Position numbers and translations under genes: made by a program
Assembly: GCA_963920665.1 (NCBI GenBank)
Contig: OY987263.1
Span: 25,346,547 to 25,410,546, forward strand
From: Straminergon stramineum
Taxonomy: Eukaryota > Streptophyta > Bryopsida > Hypnales > Calliergonaceae
Reading direction: 5' to 3'
Length of the DNA: 64,000 bases
The notes under the pieces: generated by a model
What the model was told of the DNA's origin: nothing
The model's database searches: none
What the model saw: the letters and a program-made list of their open reading frames with translations, nothing else
In this document: piece after piece, positions 14,565-25,128 of the stretch
How the letters are laid out: each line of letters begins with the position of its first letter
How positions within the stretch are numbered: position 1 is the first letter of the stretch

Positions 14565-17500
14565 ATGGCGTCCGAGGTAGCAATCGAAGAAGACGTGACG
14601 ATGCAGAGTCCTCGCAGGCGTCTATTAGAGGATTTTCATATAGGGCCAGTGTTAGGAACGGGCGGCTTCTCCACCGTGCACGTCGGGGTTCGCAAGGACG
14701 ACAATCTTCCTGTGGCCATCAAGACGCTCCACAAGCACGCCGGAGATCCGACCTTGCAAGGGGAGGTGTTGGTCCAGAACGAGATTCTGGTGATGATGCG
14801 GATCGTGGACGTGGTGTCCCCGCACGCCAATGTGGTGCACTTAATTGACGTTTACGAGGAGGACGAGGGGGATGCCGTGCATCTTGTGTTGGAGCTTTGT
14901 AAGGGCGGGGAGCTTTTTGATCGCATTGTGAAGCAGAGGAGATACTCCGAGAGAGACGCAGCGGCCGTGGTGAGGCAGATCGCGGCGGGGCTGTTGGCGT
15001 TGCACCGCGCGGACATCGTCCATCGAGACTTGAAGCCCGAGAATTGCTTGTTCGTGGAGCCGAGTACGGCGTCGACGCTCAAGATCATGGACTTCGGATT
15101 AAGCTCGCTGCCAGAAGTCACACGGCCCGTGGTGGGAGTGTTCGGATCCATGGACTATGTTGCTCCCGAGCAGCTTTCGTTCGCGAATTCAGTCTTGCCG
15201 GCCAACGACTTGTGGTCGCTCGGAGTCATCCTCTTCATCCTCCTCTGCGGGTCATCCTCCCACTCAAACCCTAATTTGCAGGACGGTTACGAACAGCTTA
15301 TTTTATTCTATTTTTTCACTTTTCGTTTTTCTCTGGGGTTGAGGGTATCAATGCAGGCGAATTTGGAAGTTTTTGCTATTTTGGTAGCTGCAAATCAGTT
15401 TTTGGCGAATTTGAACAAAAGTTCTATAAAATTTGCTTAGAAGCGCATTTTCCTCCGACCTATAATTTTATCGAGACCTACCGATGTGTAGCCCAGAATT
15501 AAATTGACTGATTTGGAGCATTGTTAGGAAGAAGGGTCGAATGTTTTAGATTCGAGTTTTTTGGACCGCGTTTTGCTGAACTAGTTTTGTGTTTTTCTAC
15601 TCTTCTTATTTAGCATCTTGTGGTTTAGAGCTAATTTGACGCTGAGCTAGAAATGAGAACGCCGTTCGTAGTAGTTATGATTTGCAGTGCAGCCCAACCT
15701 TCACTAAGGGTTCCGTGATCTTGATTGTTTCCTTGTTGTGCAGGTATCCGCCGTTTCGGGCGAGGACTAGCCGGGCCAAGCAGATGCAAATCCTCACGGT
15801 GCCTATGCCATCCTCCCTACCCTAAAGTGGGCCTTCTGTTTTTCTAGCAGTTTTGAGTAGGTCTAGGAGAACATTCTTTAGTCGAATTTTATCACTTTTT
15901 GACCAACACATGCAGTGGTCTGCAATGTTCTGGTTATTCAAAATTTGCCCCCAACTGAATACTATCATTTTCACAATGCGATCAATCTAATTGTTGTTGT
16001 TTTGTACCATGAATCTTGGACCTTTAGGAATCGCCCCATCTTTTGAGTATGCCAGTTTTACCTCTCTTCACAGAAATAGCGTTACAGTCGAATCTATTTA
16101 TTATGACCTTTTCTTAAAGTGCATTCTAGAATATCCTGGTCACTCCATCATTGACTGTAGCACACAATCAAACGATGACTTAATGAAAAGGTTGGGACTA
16201 CGATTATGACCTCTTTATTATGGCCTTCTCAAGAATGACATTCTAGAATATCCTGGCCACACTTGCCACACTAGCAAATTGTGTCATAGTGAAATAGTTG
16301 GGACTAAGTTTAAAGAAGTTTGAGTGTACTGGTTTTCAGGGAGCCTACAGTATGGATGAAGAGAGTTGGAGAGGGATCTCGTTGGAAGCCAAGGCCCTCG
16401 TCCGGAGGTTGTTGTCGGTCGATCCCTACGATCGTCCTACTGCCGTGGAGGTACATGTTCCATTGAATATCGTCTCTCTTGGCATGTTCTGTTTGTAAAA
16501 CATTTGTTTTAAGTTTTAGTTTTGTTTTGAGGGCTATCATATTATGTCAGAGGCAAGGGTGAATTGCTGAAAGAGCTGGCATCAATGGCGGATGCCTAGT
16601 TATTGTCCCACCCGTGGGTGTCAGGGGACACAGCCAGCAAGGAATTCATCCACGAAGACGTATTCGTGCGCTTCCAAGCTTTCAATGCTCGCCGCAAGTT
16701 TCGTGCTACCGTGTACGCCAGCGTGGTCCGAACCAAGTTTCAGCTGCGCACCAAGTATTTAAAGGAGCTCGTTGGAGATCGTGTGCTTACTACTTCTGAG
16801 TTGGAAGACTTGCGTGTTTCGTTCATGCGAATGTAGGTGTTTCCGAAATTCACGTCCTTTTGCATGCTCTCTTTGTTGTGTAAGATACAGGATACTATTT
16901 CTGCATTTCGACCAATAAGTACGAGTGTGCATTTTCATTGGGAGATCGCTTAATAGAGCTCACTGGAGAGATCACTTTGGGTGACACGAGCCGAACTCTC
17001 TTTGAATCGGATTGTTTCCTTACTCAAAGTATGATGATTTCCTTTGCGATCCATCAAAGTGGGAGGTTGTAGACTACTATTGAAGGGATGGTAAACAACC
17101 CCATTTCCATTCTGTGGCCTTAGACATTTAGCCAAGTCATGCGTAAGTTAATTGTGTAATTGGACGACTTCCTAATTGGAAGAGGTGCGTTGCTGTTGGT
17201 AGCAGGAGACGGGATCAGGTCCCTAGCTGTTTACTATCCTCTACCTTATTCATCAAGTTTTGGGCCTCAAGCCTGACTCTCATTACTGATGTTGCGCCTG
17301 CAGTTCATCGAACGGACAGACAGCCACACTAGAGGAGTTTCAGAAGGTGTTGTGCTCAATGAAATTGCAGGGCTTGGTGTCGCTGGCTCCTCGCATCTTC
17401 ACGCTGTTTGACTACAACCATGACGGTTGGGTTGATCTGCGTGAAGTGATCTGTGGGTTCACTGCTCTTTTGCGGTCAGCGCATGAGGAGGACGCTGTTC

Positions 17501-18332
17501 GTATGTGTTTCAAGGTGAATCATTCTGCAAGTCTTTGGTGGTTGCACTGCATTGGATCCACAGCCTCACCATTTTTCAAACTACTTGTCCGTACAAGATA
17601 TAAATACCATTCTGACTCTTATGTATATTCGTTCTTGCTTTTGTCTGGTTTTCACCAAGATCCAAATTATTTTTTAATTTTTTTTTGTGTTCGTGCAGCT
17701 GTATGACAATGATGATTCTGGGTACATTTCCAAGGATGAGCTGGCTCAAGTTCTTGGGGTATGTAACCATCCACTCATAGCTCTATTTTTCTAATCTTTT
17801 CTAGTGCTCTTCATCAATACTACGTGCTCAATCCTTTAGAAACTGAACAAATATAGAAAGTCCATTTTGGAAGGTCATGACTACAGCAACTTCTGAAACT
17901 TGTTTTTACCACTCTTAAATGTAGAGCATGGTTTTTTCTGTTTCTTAGTATTGCTTTCTACTTCTCTTGAAGCCTCGGAAATGATGTATTCCAACTTCTA
18001 TACATGGAGTGGAGTTGGTCACTTTGATAGCCTGTTCCATGAGAGTTTTGGTGTTAGGTTTGAAAATTCATCGTTTAGACTGAAACTCCTTTGAAACTCC
18101 TTCGATAAAGAATTCCAGTCGTTCTTTTATTGTTTGGATATTGATATCAGCTTTTTCTGAGCAGGCGTTGCCTGAAGACTATCTGCCAGCAGATATGAGT
18201 CATGAGAAAGTGGACGAGATCTTCGCGCACTTTGATACGGACAGTGATGGCCGCATTAGCTACCAAGAATTTAGACACGCTCTCTCTTTACAAGATGCTC
18301 TCTTGACGCAGTTCCGACCTCCTGAAAGTTAG
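14565..18332 (+). CDS. CCaMK: calcium/calmodulin-dependent protein kinase (CCaMK/DMI3 type)
   Basis: Seven exons: 14565-15250, 15744-15798, 16340-16450, 16600-16832, 17304-17514, 17699-17758, 18165-18332; all GT-AG, in phase, 507 aa (family about 515-525). The kinase domain spans about 24-290: glycine loop GTGGFSTV (31-38), VAIK with K53, E73, HRDLKPEN (153-160), DFG (176-178), APE (200-202). The FNARRKFRA stretch opens the calmodulin-binding/autoinhibitory region (about 313-338). Three EF-hand loops follow: 398-409, 435-446, 476-487, each ending in E. Kinase plus calmodulin site plus three visinin-like EF hands is diagnostic of CCaMK, the nuclear decoder of symbiotic calcium spiking that phosphorylates CYCLOPS in the families studied. 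The ATG at 14565 gives MASEVAIEED. Catalytic residues look intact; the regulatory positions are unusual (see findings). Confidence 0.95.
16100..16335 (+). repeat. intron-borne repeat abutting CCaMK exon 3
   Basis: Two tandem, diverged units: TTATTATGACC..TTCTAGAATATCCTGG..GTTGGGACTA at about 16100-16200, and TTATTATGGCC..TTCTAGAATATCCTGG..TTGGGACTAAG at about 16215-16307. The second unit continues as AAGTTTGAGTGTAC..GTTTTCAG, so the exon 3 acceptor sits at the repeat edge. It matches 37785-37965 and 38105-38300 in sucrose-phosphatase intron 2 (CACTTGCCACGCCATC, GCAAACTATGTCATAGTG, AAAGTTTGAGGGTAC). Confidence 0.65.
16912..17260 (+). repeat. dispersed repeat in CCaMK intron 4, copy B
   Basis: Same orientation and order of blocks as 9776-10090 in the STEEP1-like gene: ACCAATAAGTA, GGGAGATC, GAGCTCACTGGAG, GACACGAGCC, GTGGCCTTAGACATTTAG, CAAGTCATGC, GGAGACGGGATCAGGTC. 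Divergence is substantial, so the insertions are old or independent. Confidence 0.6.
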
Positions 18333-19307
18333 TACTGTATTGTAGGAAGGCAGCTTTGTAAATTCTGAGGGTATCTTATGAAAATATAAAACATTGAATG
18401 AATACAGATATTTGTAACATATGGCAGGATGAATACAACATTTTGGCAGTCAAGCAAGTGCCTGGACCAGGAAATTTGCGTGCAGATGTGTGAGATTTAA
18501 ATTGCATGCCGTCAGGAGAAGGTAAAGGAATTTCTTTGAGCCTCACTGAATGAATGCAAATCCGAGATGGTGGGAGTTAATTCACTGAAGCCAGAAATAT
18601 ATTGTCATGCCTCGCTTGGAGTATCATTAATCAGGCGATTTGGGATTTGAGATTTGGAATTTGAGATTCGGGAGGACCATGAAACGGCCACGAAGGCCCA
18701 ATCCAACAAGGCAAGTGCAGCTCTAAAAGGACCACTTCAGTGTCCTGATGCAATTGAGCGACCTTTGATACGTGAAGTTCCCATTTTTTAATCACATAAC
18801 GACAAAGTGCAACTAAAGCTAGGCCAAGTCCAAGAAATATGGAAATCTTGTAATTTAAAGATCTCTTCATCAAGCTAAACTATATGACGTAAAAGAGCTT
18901 CTCCTCAGCTAAGGAAGGCTGCGCTATGAGCACTTGATCTGTGATAGCCAGTCCACAGTGCTAAAACTCTGCAGAAGTGACTTCATTCACATCAGTTGCT
19001 CATTTCACTTTCGATCCTCTCCGTAACAGTCTGTACCGGATATTTGATAATGAACATCCATTCGATTAACTACAGGAAAATTTGGAAATACAGGTAAGAG
19101 TTTCAGAACATTTATGAACAGGGATTGCACAGGTGTCGGGTGTAGAAGTGAACATATGCAGCCACCATCAACCCCACGTGAACAGTCTCTACGACAAACG
19201 CTTGGACCCCAGGTCTCCCTATTCTCTGTTACAGTTCTTTGTAGAAGCAACAAAGCAGGGAAGCACCGTCACAAACGAGAATTTAACTACAAACCTGGGT
19301 CGCGAAC
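18333..19307. other. convergent intergenic interval and 3' ends
   Basis: The CCaMK and PP2C genes point at each other across this 975-bp gap, so it should hold both 3' untranslated regions. I see no other gene. The short frames at 18631-19253 lack motifs. Confidence 0.6.
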
Positions 19308-22300
19308 TCAAGTCACATAGGATACGACAGCCGTGGTATCATCAAGCTTCCCTCCAGAGTAACTATCATAACCTGCCTTGTGAGCTTCTCTTGCAAACGG
19401 ACTCATGCCCTGCTTTCTATGGCCCATTTCGTTTGCCCTTGTCACCAATTGTTTCGCAACAACCTGCCAGAGCATGATAAGCACATTAAGCAAAGACCGA
19501 CCAATACAGTGCTCAGATTGCTTACAAAAGATTGCCAACGACTACTGTCAGAGGAGAAAAATGAAAACCACCAATCCGCTGAGATTTCAATATCAATTCA
19601 CAGACTCATACACTAAATTTTCAATATCAAAGAATCCATGCTGTAACATAAGCTCACCAAAAGACAAGAAAAAAATCATCGTTGAAAATTCAAATCTCAA
19701 ACTCAACCCCAATGTAGTTGGGAAAGAGGCCATACCTCTGGCCCACCACCAGCTTTTTGAACAGAACTCACAATCTCTATTATCTGTTGCTCAAAGAGAT
19801 TGTCCCAAACACCATCTGATCCTAGAATCACTACATCATTTTTCTGCACTTGAACGTCATAAACCTGGAAACGTCACGAAGTCAACAGGACGATGTTGAG
19901 AGGAAGAAAATATACAAGACTAGGTAGCTGACTTGGATCTGAATCAAGGCAGTTGTACTGGGCATCACTAATGGCAATTCATACATACTGAAATTTAAAG
20001 ACAAGCAACCCTACTAATTTTAGTTTTCTTCCACTTTTTGTAGAGAGTATTGGAAGTTCGAACCTCAGCCAACGCTGGATCATCTCCTTCAGTACCGATT
20101 TGATATGGAAAGTTGAAGCCGCGAACCATGGGTACTGACTTTGCCACCACAGTGGTGTCACGCACAACCACAAAGCCACTATCTCCAATATTGGCCACTC
20201 GAAGAGTCTGCAAGCGAGTTCTAAGCTTCAGGACACATACACAGGAGCAATTCTGCGAACATCTATCTAACGAATAAGAACCTGAAAAAGAACCTCAAAT
20301 CTGCACTTAAAACAGTGTATTACATCAAAGAAGCCCAGCCTGTCCCTTCATCCTCGGATTCCCCCGGACGTGCATCACAAGCGCAAGTCCAAAAAAGCGC
20401 TGGTGAAAAGGATCGCCTCACAAAGTATTTAATTCAAGGCCAAAATGTAGTAGCAGTAAAGGTCAAACACTGTTACGATGATTTTAACAACTAGCATTCA
20501 AAGATGTAAACTCACCTGGCCGTATAATGAAGCTATCAATGTCGCTGCAGTGCCTTGGGACTTCGTCTGACTCGCGGCATACACAAGAACTGACTTGGGA
20601 TCAGAAGTATTCCCCACTTTGCGAGCCCTCTCCGCACAATTCCACATAAGCTCCCGGGCATAATGTCCAGCATTAACTCCTGCCATCATCCTGGTCTCTT
20701 CCATCAGCACATGTTTTTTTTAACATTGAAAAGTAAAAGTGGATTCCAATGGATGGGAATAAAAGGAGCATGACAACCAAGTCGTTGAATGTGGATGTGG
20801 GCAAGAATACAGATAACATAATCTGCTTTTAGTGTAAGAAGGTTATGAAGATACTCTTTGCTTCCTTCTAAAAAAATTGCGTTGAACATCCCTAAATTGG
20901 CAATAAGATAGTCACGACAGCATTATTCCTAATTAGAATCCTTCACACTTTCAGCCTCCACAGTATCTTTCCGCTCAAACGAAGAAGACTAGAACGTTAA
21001 GACTGAAACAAAGCTCAAGCATGTCAGGTCCAGAAGAGATTACCACTAAGAGCCCAACCCCCAACACCATCAGCTACTCCCACCCACCGCGTCCCATCAA
21101 TGAAGTACGCATCTTCTCCTCCAGTCTCAGCCTACACGTCAATACCGAACATGAGACATAAGGGGGAAGAATCGTCTTCTTACACTACATCAAAAAACAT
21201 AATTCAAAACTCTGGCAAAAGAATTCATTTTAATGTTTTCAGACCACGAAGAAAATAAAGGAAGATGGTTAAGACACGACAAAAAAACGACATGTCTAAA
21301 CAATCTAATTCGACACATTCTATTGAGTGGATGCAAACCTTATTTGGATGAGGAATCATAGCAGCTGCTGAATTGAACATCACGTCGTAATTAGGTTTAT
21401 CTTCTTTGATCCTGTAGTTAAAAACAGCCTCAACATCCAACTGTACTGTTTAGTCAAGGAAGACACAGAAAGGGAGCAAATAAAGAGAGTGACTATCTAG
21501 TGATTGATTGCCTGCTTAAGAAACCAGTCCAAGATGGAAGTATAAGACAAAGAAAATTGACCTACCTGAACTCAACTAATATGAATGTACTAACCAAATT
21601 ACAAACCACCGGCATGAGAGGATGCAATAGGGGAAAGTAGCACTACTCCTATGCAGAAGGAAAGATAAGGTGAAGAAAGATGTTACGAACCCGACACCAG
21701 ATGAATCAGAACCGTTGCTGTCAGTTGGTGAAGCGATGTTTGACGCAGCAATGCTACTAACTCCGGCCTCAATACCGTTGTTCTGAAAAATTAGATAAAT
21801 GACTGAGAAAAATGTGCATTATCGTCACCAAGACATGAAAGGGGAACGGGTGTGAATAAGACGACTTAACGATGAGCTAAAACAACAGACTCCACATACG
21901 TGTACCAAAAGAGCTACAAAACAAGATGATGCAGACCAGAGTCCTAGAACGGACATTAAAGAATCTCTGATAAAAGTAGCGTTCAGTATGAAAATACTTA
22001 GTGCCTTGCCTAAGCAGAAATGAAATTATCCAAAAAACGGCAACACTACATAACGTATGGTGGAGCACTCTAATGTTCTGCAGACTTCACAGAGTACAAT
22101 CGGAATACACCTTCCATCATCTCAAACAAATACCTTCTCTGTATTTTCTGGTCGGAGTTGTCTTTCCTCGTTCCTTTCTCCTCTCTCCTCATCTTCCTTC
22201 ATGTTCAGCTTTTGAGCGAAAGCCTCAGCACCACTTGCTAACTCACTTAAGGTCTCAGCATCAGGTACCTCCTCAAGATCAGACGGAACCTCTGTACTTG

Positions 22301-23170
22301 CTACAAAATTTTCCGTAGCCTTATTATGGCCTCCATTCACAAAAGTTCTAATGTCCGCAGAATCTGAACTTTTCTTTTCATCTTTGATTGCTCCATTTGA
22401 CAGTTTTTTGGAGGATTGAAGTTGTTCAGTTGAACCAAAGTTGAACATCAGGCTGCCATCTGCACACTCTGTGTAAACTAAAAGTTGTTAAGTCATTGCC
22501 ACACTCAGCAAGGTCGCAATTACGATAAAGAGAAGCAATATGCACACCTCCATGTCCTATGTGTAGAAGCGGGATGTATGCAGTTCTCCTAGATGAACAG
22601 AAAAAAAGAATTAAGTAGAAATACAAACTCTTGAGTTAGCTTAGCGCCCCAAGAAATCACTACATGAGAGAAATCTCAATTCCATCAACATTGAGGTAGT
22701 CGAAAAGTACACCCAACATTTCAGAGTTCACAATTACATGCTTATCTAGTGCCCTATCTGAATACATTAAAAACAACAAAGATGAACATCATAACAAGAA
22801 TGTTTCAATTCCAGAAGAAGAATCATATGATCACATTACACCTAAAAGCAAACAATGTAGCTAAACTGAGGCTTAAGAAACAAATACCTTTAGTGTCTAG
22901 AAGAACATACGTAGTAGCTGGCGGAAATGGATCCTCAACTGAGCACTGCACCAGAAGTAGAGACGGTGGCAGGGAGCGTCTCTGCTCAGGCCTTGCTGCT
23001 CCCGGCCAATGAAGATGGGGCAACGAAGTTCGAGCAGAAAGAGGAGATGGGGACCCCTTGGTCCCCATGATCAATCTACATTGTCGTTGACAGAGAAATA
23101 GTCGACTCCCCAATGCAGCTGCTCGCACACCGACCACGGACATGGTTGGCTTACAACAGGCGTTGTTCAT
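19308..23170 (-). CDS. plastid-type protein phosphatase 2C, BIPP2C1-like
   Basis: Nine exons on the minus strand: 23170-22888, 22477-22134, 21782-21687, 21440-21339, 21131-21044, 20679-20516, 20207-20064, 19864-19736, 19463-19308; phases agree, 501 aa. Residues 1 to about 60 are rich in S, R, A and P, like a chloroplast transit peptide. A variable acidic linker (about 100-240) begins [15 protein letters not shown], a BIPP2C1-like signature. The PP2C core runs from about 242 to 501: GGEDAYF (279-285), ADGVGGW (295-301), a GTAATL stretch, NIGDSG (365-370), GSDGVWDN (422-429), LDDTTAVV (490-497). The metal-binding aspartates are expected at D282, D296, D424 and D492. It dephosphorylates Ser/Thr proteins, presumably in plastids; the substrate is unknown. 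An internal ATG at codon 10 is an alternative start. The exon 3 donor was chosen as GTAACA to keep phase. Confidence 0.9.
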
Positions 23171-23235
23171 AATCTTTCCTCAGACTGTAAAAATCGGTAC
23201 AGCTTCTCCTCAAGCCAAGAGCTCATTGGTAGCAT
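23167..23235 (-). promoter_or_regulatory. 22-codon uORF overlapping the PP2C start (ATGA)
   Basis: An ATG at 23235 opens 22 codons (MLPMSSWLEEK...) and stops with a TGA whose TG belongs to the PP2C ATG, giving the overlap ATGA. A TTGCAG just upstream (about 23250) could be a 5'-leader intron acceptor. Whether the uORF is within the mRNA needs transcript data. Confidence 0.45.
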
Positions 23236-23639
23236 AAACCAAAATCCCTGCAATACGGAAGAGCATATTTTCTCGTTAGAACCAACCAGGTCTAGCGATC
23301 ACCCTTCACGACAAGATTAAGCATGGAAACACGTCTACGTTATACAGAATGATAACAGGAGTGATTCTAATGAACATACTACGACAGAAAAAGGACAATA
23401 TTGCAATCAAACTCAATCTGATTCTGGTAGAATTAAGTTCCCCTTTTCTGATCAAAGCACTTTCTTGTTTAGAGATAACTCGAGCTAAAACCGAGACAAT
23501 ATATCAGCATCAACTCGATATTAGTGGAGGAGGTTCGTCCTAGCGCAATCAATAAAGTACCAAAGAATGAAACCTGATATACACTTTGCCGGAGGAATAA
23601 TGAATAGTTCACCAACAACACCGTTTCTTTAAGCGTCTA

Positions 23640-24089
23640 AGACAGATATATAGTCAGAGCATGTTCAAAGGTCAAACCCTAAGTCCATATACGTGGCCAT
23701 GGTAAAACTCCAAGCTAGGTACAAGTCGCAAGCCAGACTGCTCACCGCAGAGACAACTCGTCAGAAACTAAGTCGCAACCCGAACAAACATGCTCCTATT
23801 CCGGATGAGGCTTACTGAACCGCATGTCCTCAACATTGTTCGCAAAATTAATGGCTACTGCTTCCTCTCCCTTTGCTATTAACCCTAAGTCCATCTACGT
23901 AGCCACGGTGCAACTTGAAGCTGTGCTGCACGATGCAAGCCCCAGTGTTCACTGCAGAAACAACCACTCGCCAGAATCTAAACCGCGGCTCTCCATTACC
24001 CGAACCATACACACCACTTCCAGATGGGACACACCTCCGACCGAATGTCTATAAAACCGTTTCACTAAATGAATGCCTACTGCCTGCTN
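23640..24089. repeat. ~206-bp tandem repeat running into assembly gap
   Basis: AACCCTAAGTCCAT.TACGT.GCCA starts at 23675 and again at 23881, followed by parallel blocks (GCAAGCC, CACTGCAGA/CACCGCAGA, ACAAC, CGCCAGAA/CGTCAGAA, AACCCGAA/TACCCGAA). A third unit seems to begin near 24043 (GAATGTC..TGCCTACTGCC, compare GCATGTCC..TGGCTACTGCTTCC at about 23822) and is cut by the N run. The repeat lies upstream of the PP2C gene. Confidence 0.65.
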
Positions 24090-24288
24090 NNNNNNNNNNN
24101 NNNNNNNNNNNNNNNNNNNNNNNNNNNNNNNNNNNNNNNNNNNNNNNNNNNNNNNNNNNNNNNNNNNNNNNNNNNNNNNNNNNNNNNNNNNNNNNNNNNN
24201 NNNNNNNNNNNNNNNNNNNNNNNNNNNNNNNNNNNNNNNNNNNNNNNNNNNNNNNNNNNNNNNNNNNNNNNNNNNNNNNNNNNNNNNN
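24089..24288. other. assembly gap (200 N)
   Basis: A run of 200 undefined bases. A tandem repeat enters it from the left and a CACGTG-containing sequence leaves it on the right, so the true length may differ from 200. Confidence 0.99.
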
Positions 24289-24392
24289 CCACGTGTTTGT
24301 ATGTCACGGAGGATACTTGTAGATGGCTTTGCCACAATTGCCAGCTTAGTAGTCTCCGCTCATGGCCAGGGAAGCCACTCCAGCAGGAATAA

Positions 24393-24798
24393 GTTAGCAC
24401 TAACTCATTAACCCATAAACGCCGATGCGGACGTTTTTCGTCCGATGAATAACAAGAAAGTAATCTGTAGGAAGTAGGAATGCAGTTTTTCATCCGGGTT
24501 TTTTTAACACAATTGTGGAGACGTGCTGCATCTTGGAGGGCCAAAAATACTGTCATTTGGATGCATTCATAGTTTTAGGGAGCATAGACATGGAGGACAG
24601 AACCCAGAAATACCCATGCACGGTGTTAGGTCGTAGGCTGCCCTCCTACAATTTTCATGAGGGCAACGAGAGTTCCCCTTTCTTTGGTATTGTTCATGAA
24701 CATGTTTCTCTCCCACGGTCAGTGCACAATGAACAGTACTCAACCTGCCTTTTCCCTACAGGGACCAGTCCATCGTTTAGGGGTTAAGGTAACTAACT
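24393..24798. mobile_element. ~400-bp element of the TTAACCC family
   Basis: Left end TTAGCACTAACTCATTAACC followed by CATAAACG; right end (reverse complement) GTTAGTTACCTTAACCCC followed by TAAACGATGG. Just inside the left end is GCGGACGTTTTTCGTCCGATG, closely related to GGCGGACATTTTTTGTTCGATG in the element at 24894-25128. No transposase is seen. Confidence 0.55.
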
Positions 24799-24893
24799 AC
24801 ACCTAAAATCGCACAAATAAGCAATTCAGCTTGGTTACCATTAGTATATTGAAAAAAAAATCATGGATTTTTATTGGTAGTCAAATGGGGATT

Positions 24894-25128
24894 CTAGCCC
24901 CTAAACGATGTGGCGGACATTTTTTGTTCGATGAACGTCAAGGAATTCTCCTCTGTAGGACAGAAGTGCAACTATTCATCCTCGGAATTAGGAGTGGAAT
25001 TGAAAGGGGAGATCTTCTTTAGTAGTTTGACTCCCAATGAATATTTTTGATTTTCTTAGGGTGGATGATGTCACACAGTTCCAAAATGCATGATTTCCAC
25101 GGTCACCAACCCAGCGTTCAAGGGCTAG
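24894..25128. mobile_element. 235-bp TTAACCC-family element, copy 2
   Basis: Ends CTAGCCCCTAAACG and, in reverse complement, CTAGCCCTTGAACG. The interior matches 5040-5269 and 59210-59441: GACAGAAGTG, TATTCATCCTCGGAATT, GAAAGGGGAGATC, TAGTTTGACTCCCAATGA, GTCACCAACCC. Confidence 0.65.

Noticed and set aside
15251..15440. Continuation of CCaMK exon 1 to the stop near 15440
   Set aside because: The kinase homology jumps at 15250 to GYPPF in exon 2; the read-through translation is intron sequence.
19405..19899. 164-codon frame on the plus strand
   Set aside because: It lies antisense to PP2C exons 8 and 9 and spans their intron; the minus-strand exons carry the family motifs.
23915..24556. Frames crossing the N run
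   Set aside because: They are open only because undefined bases contain no stops.
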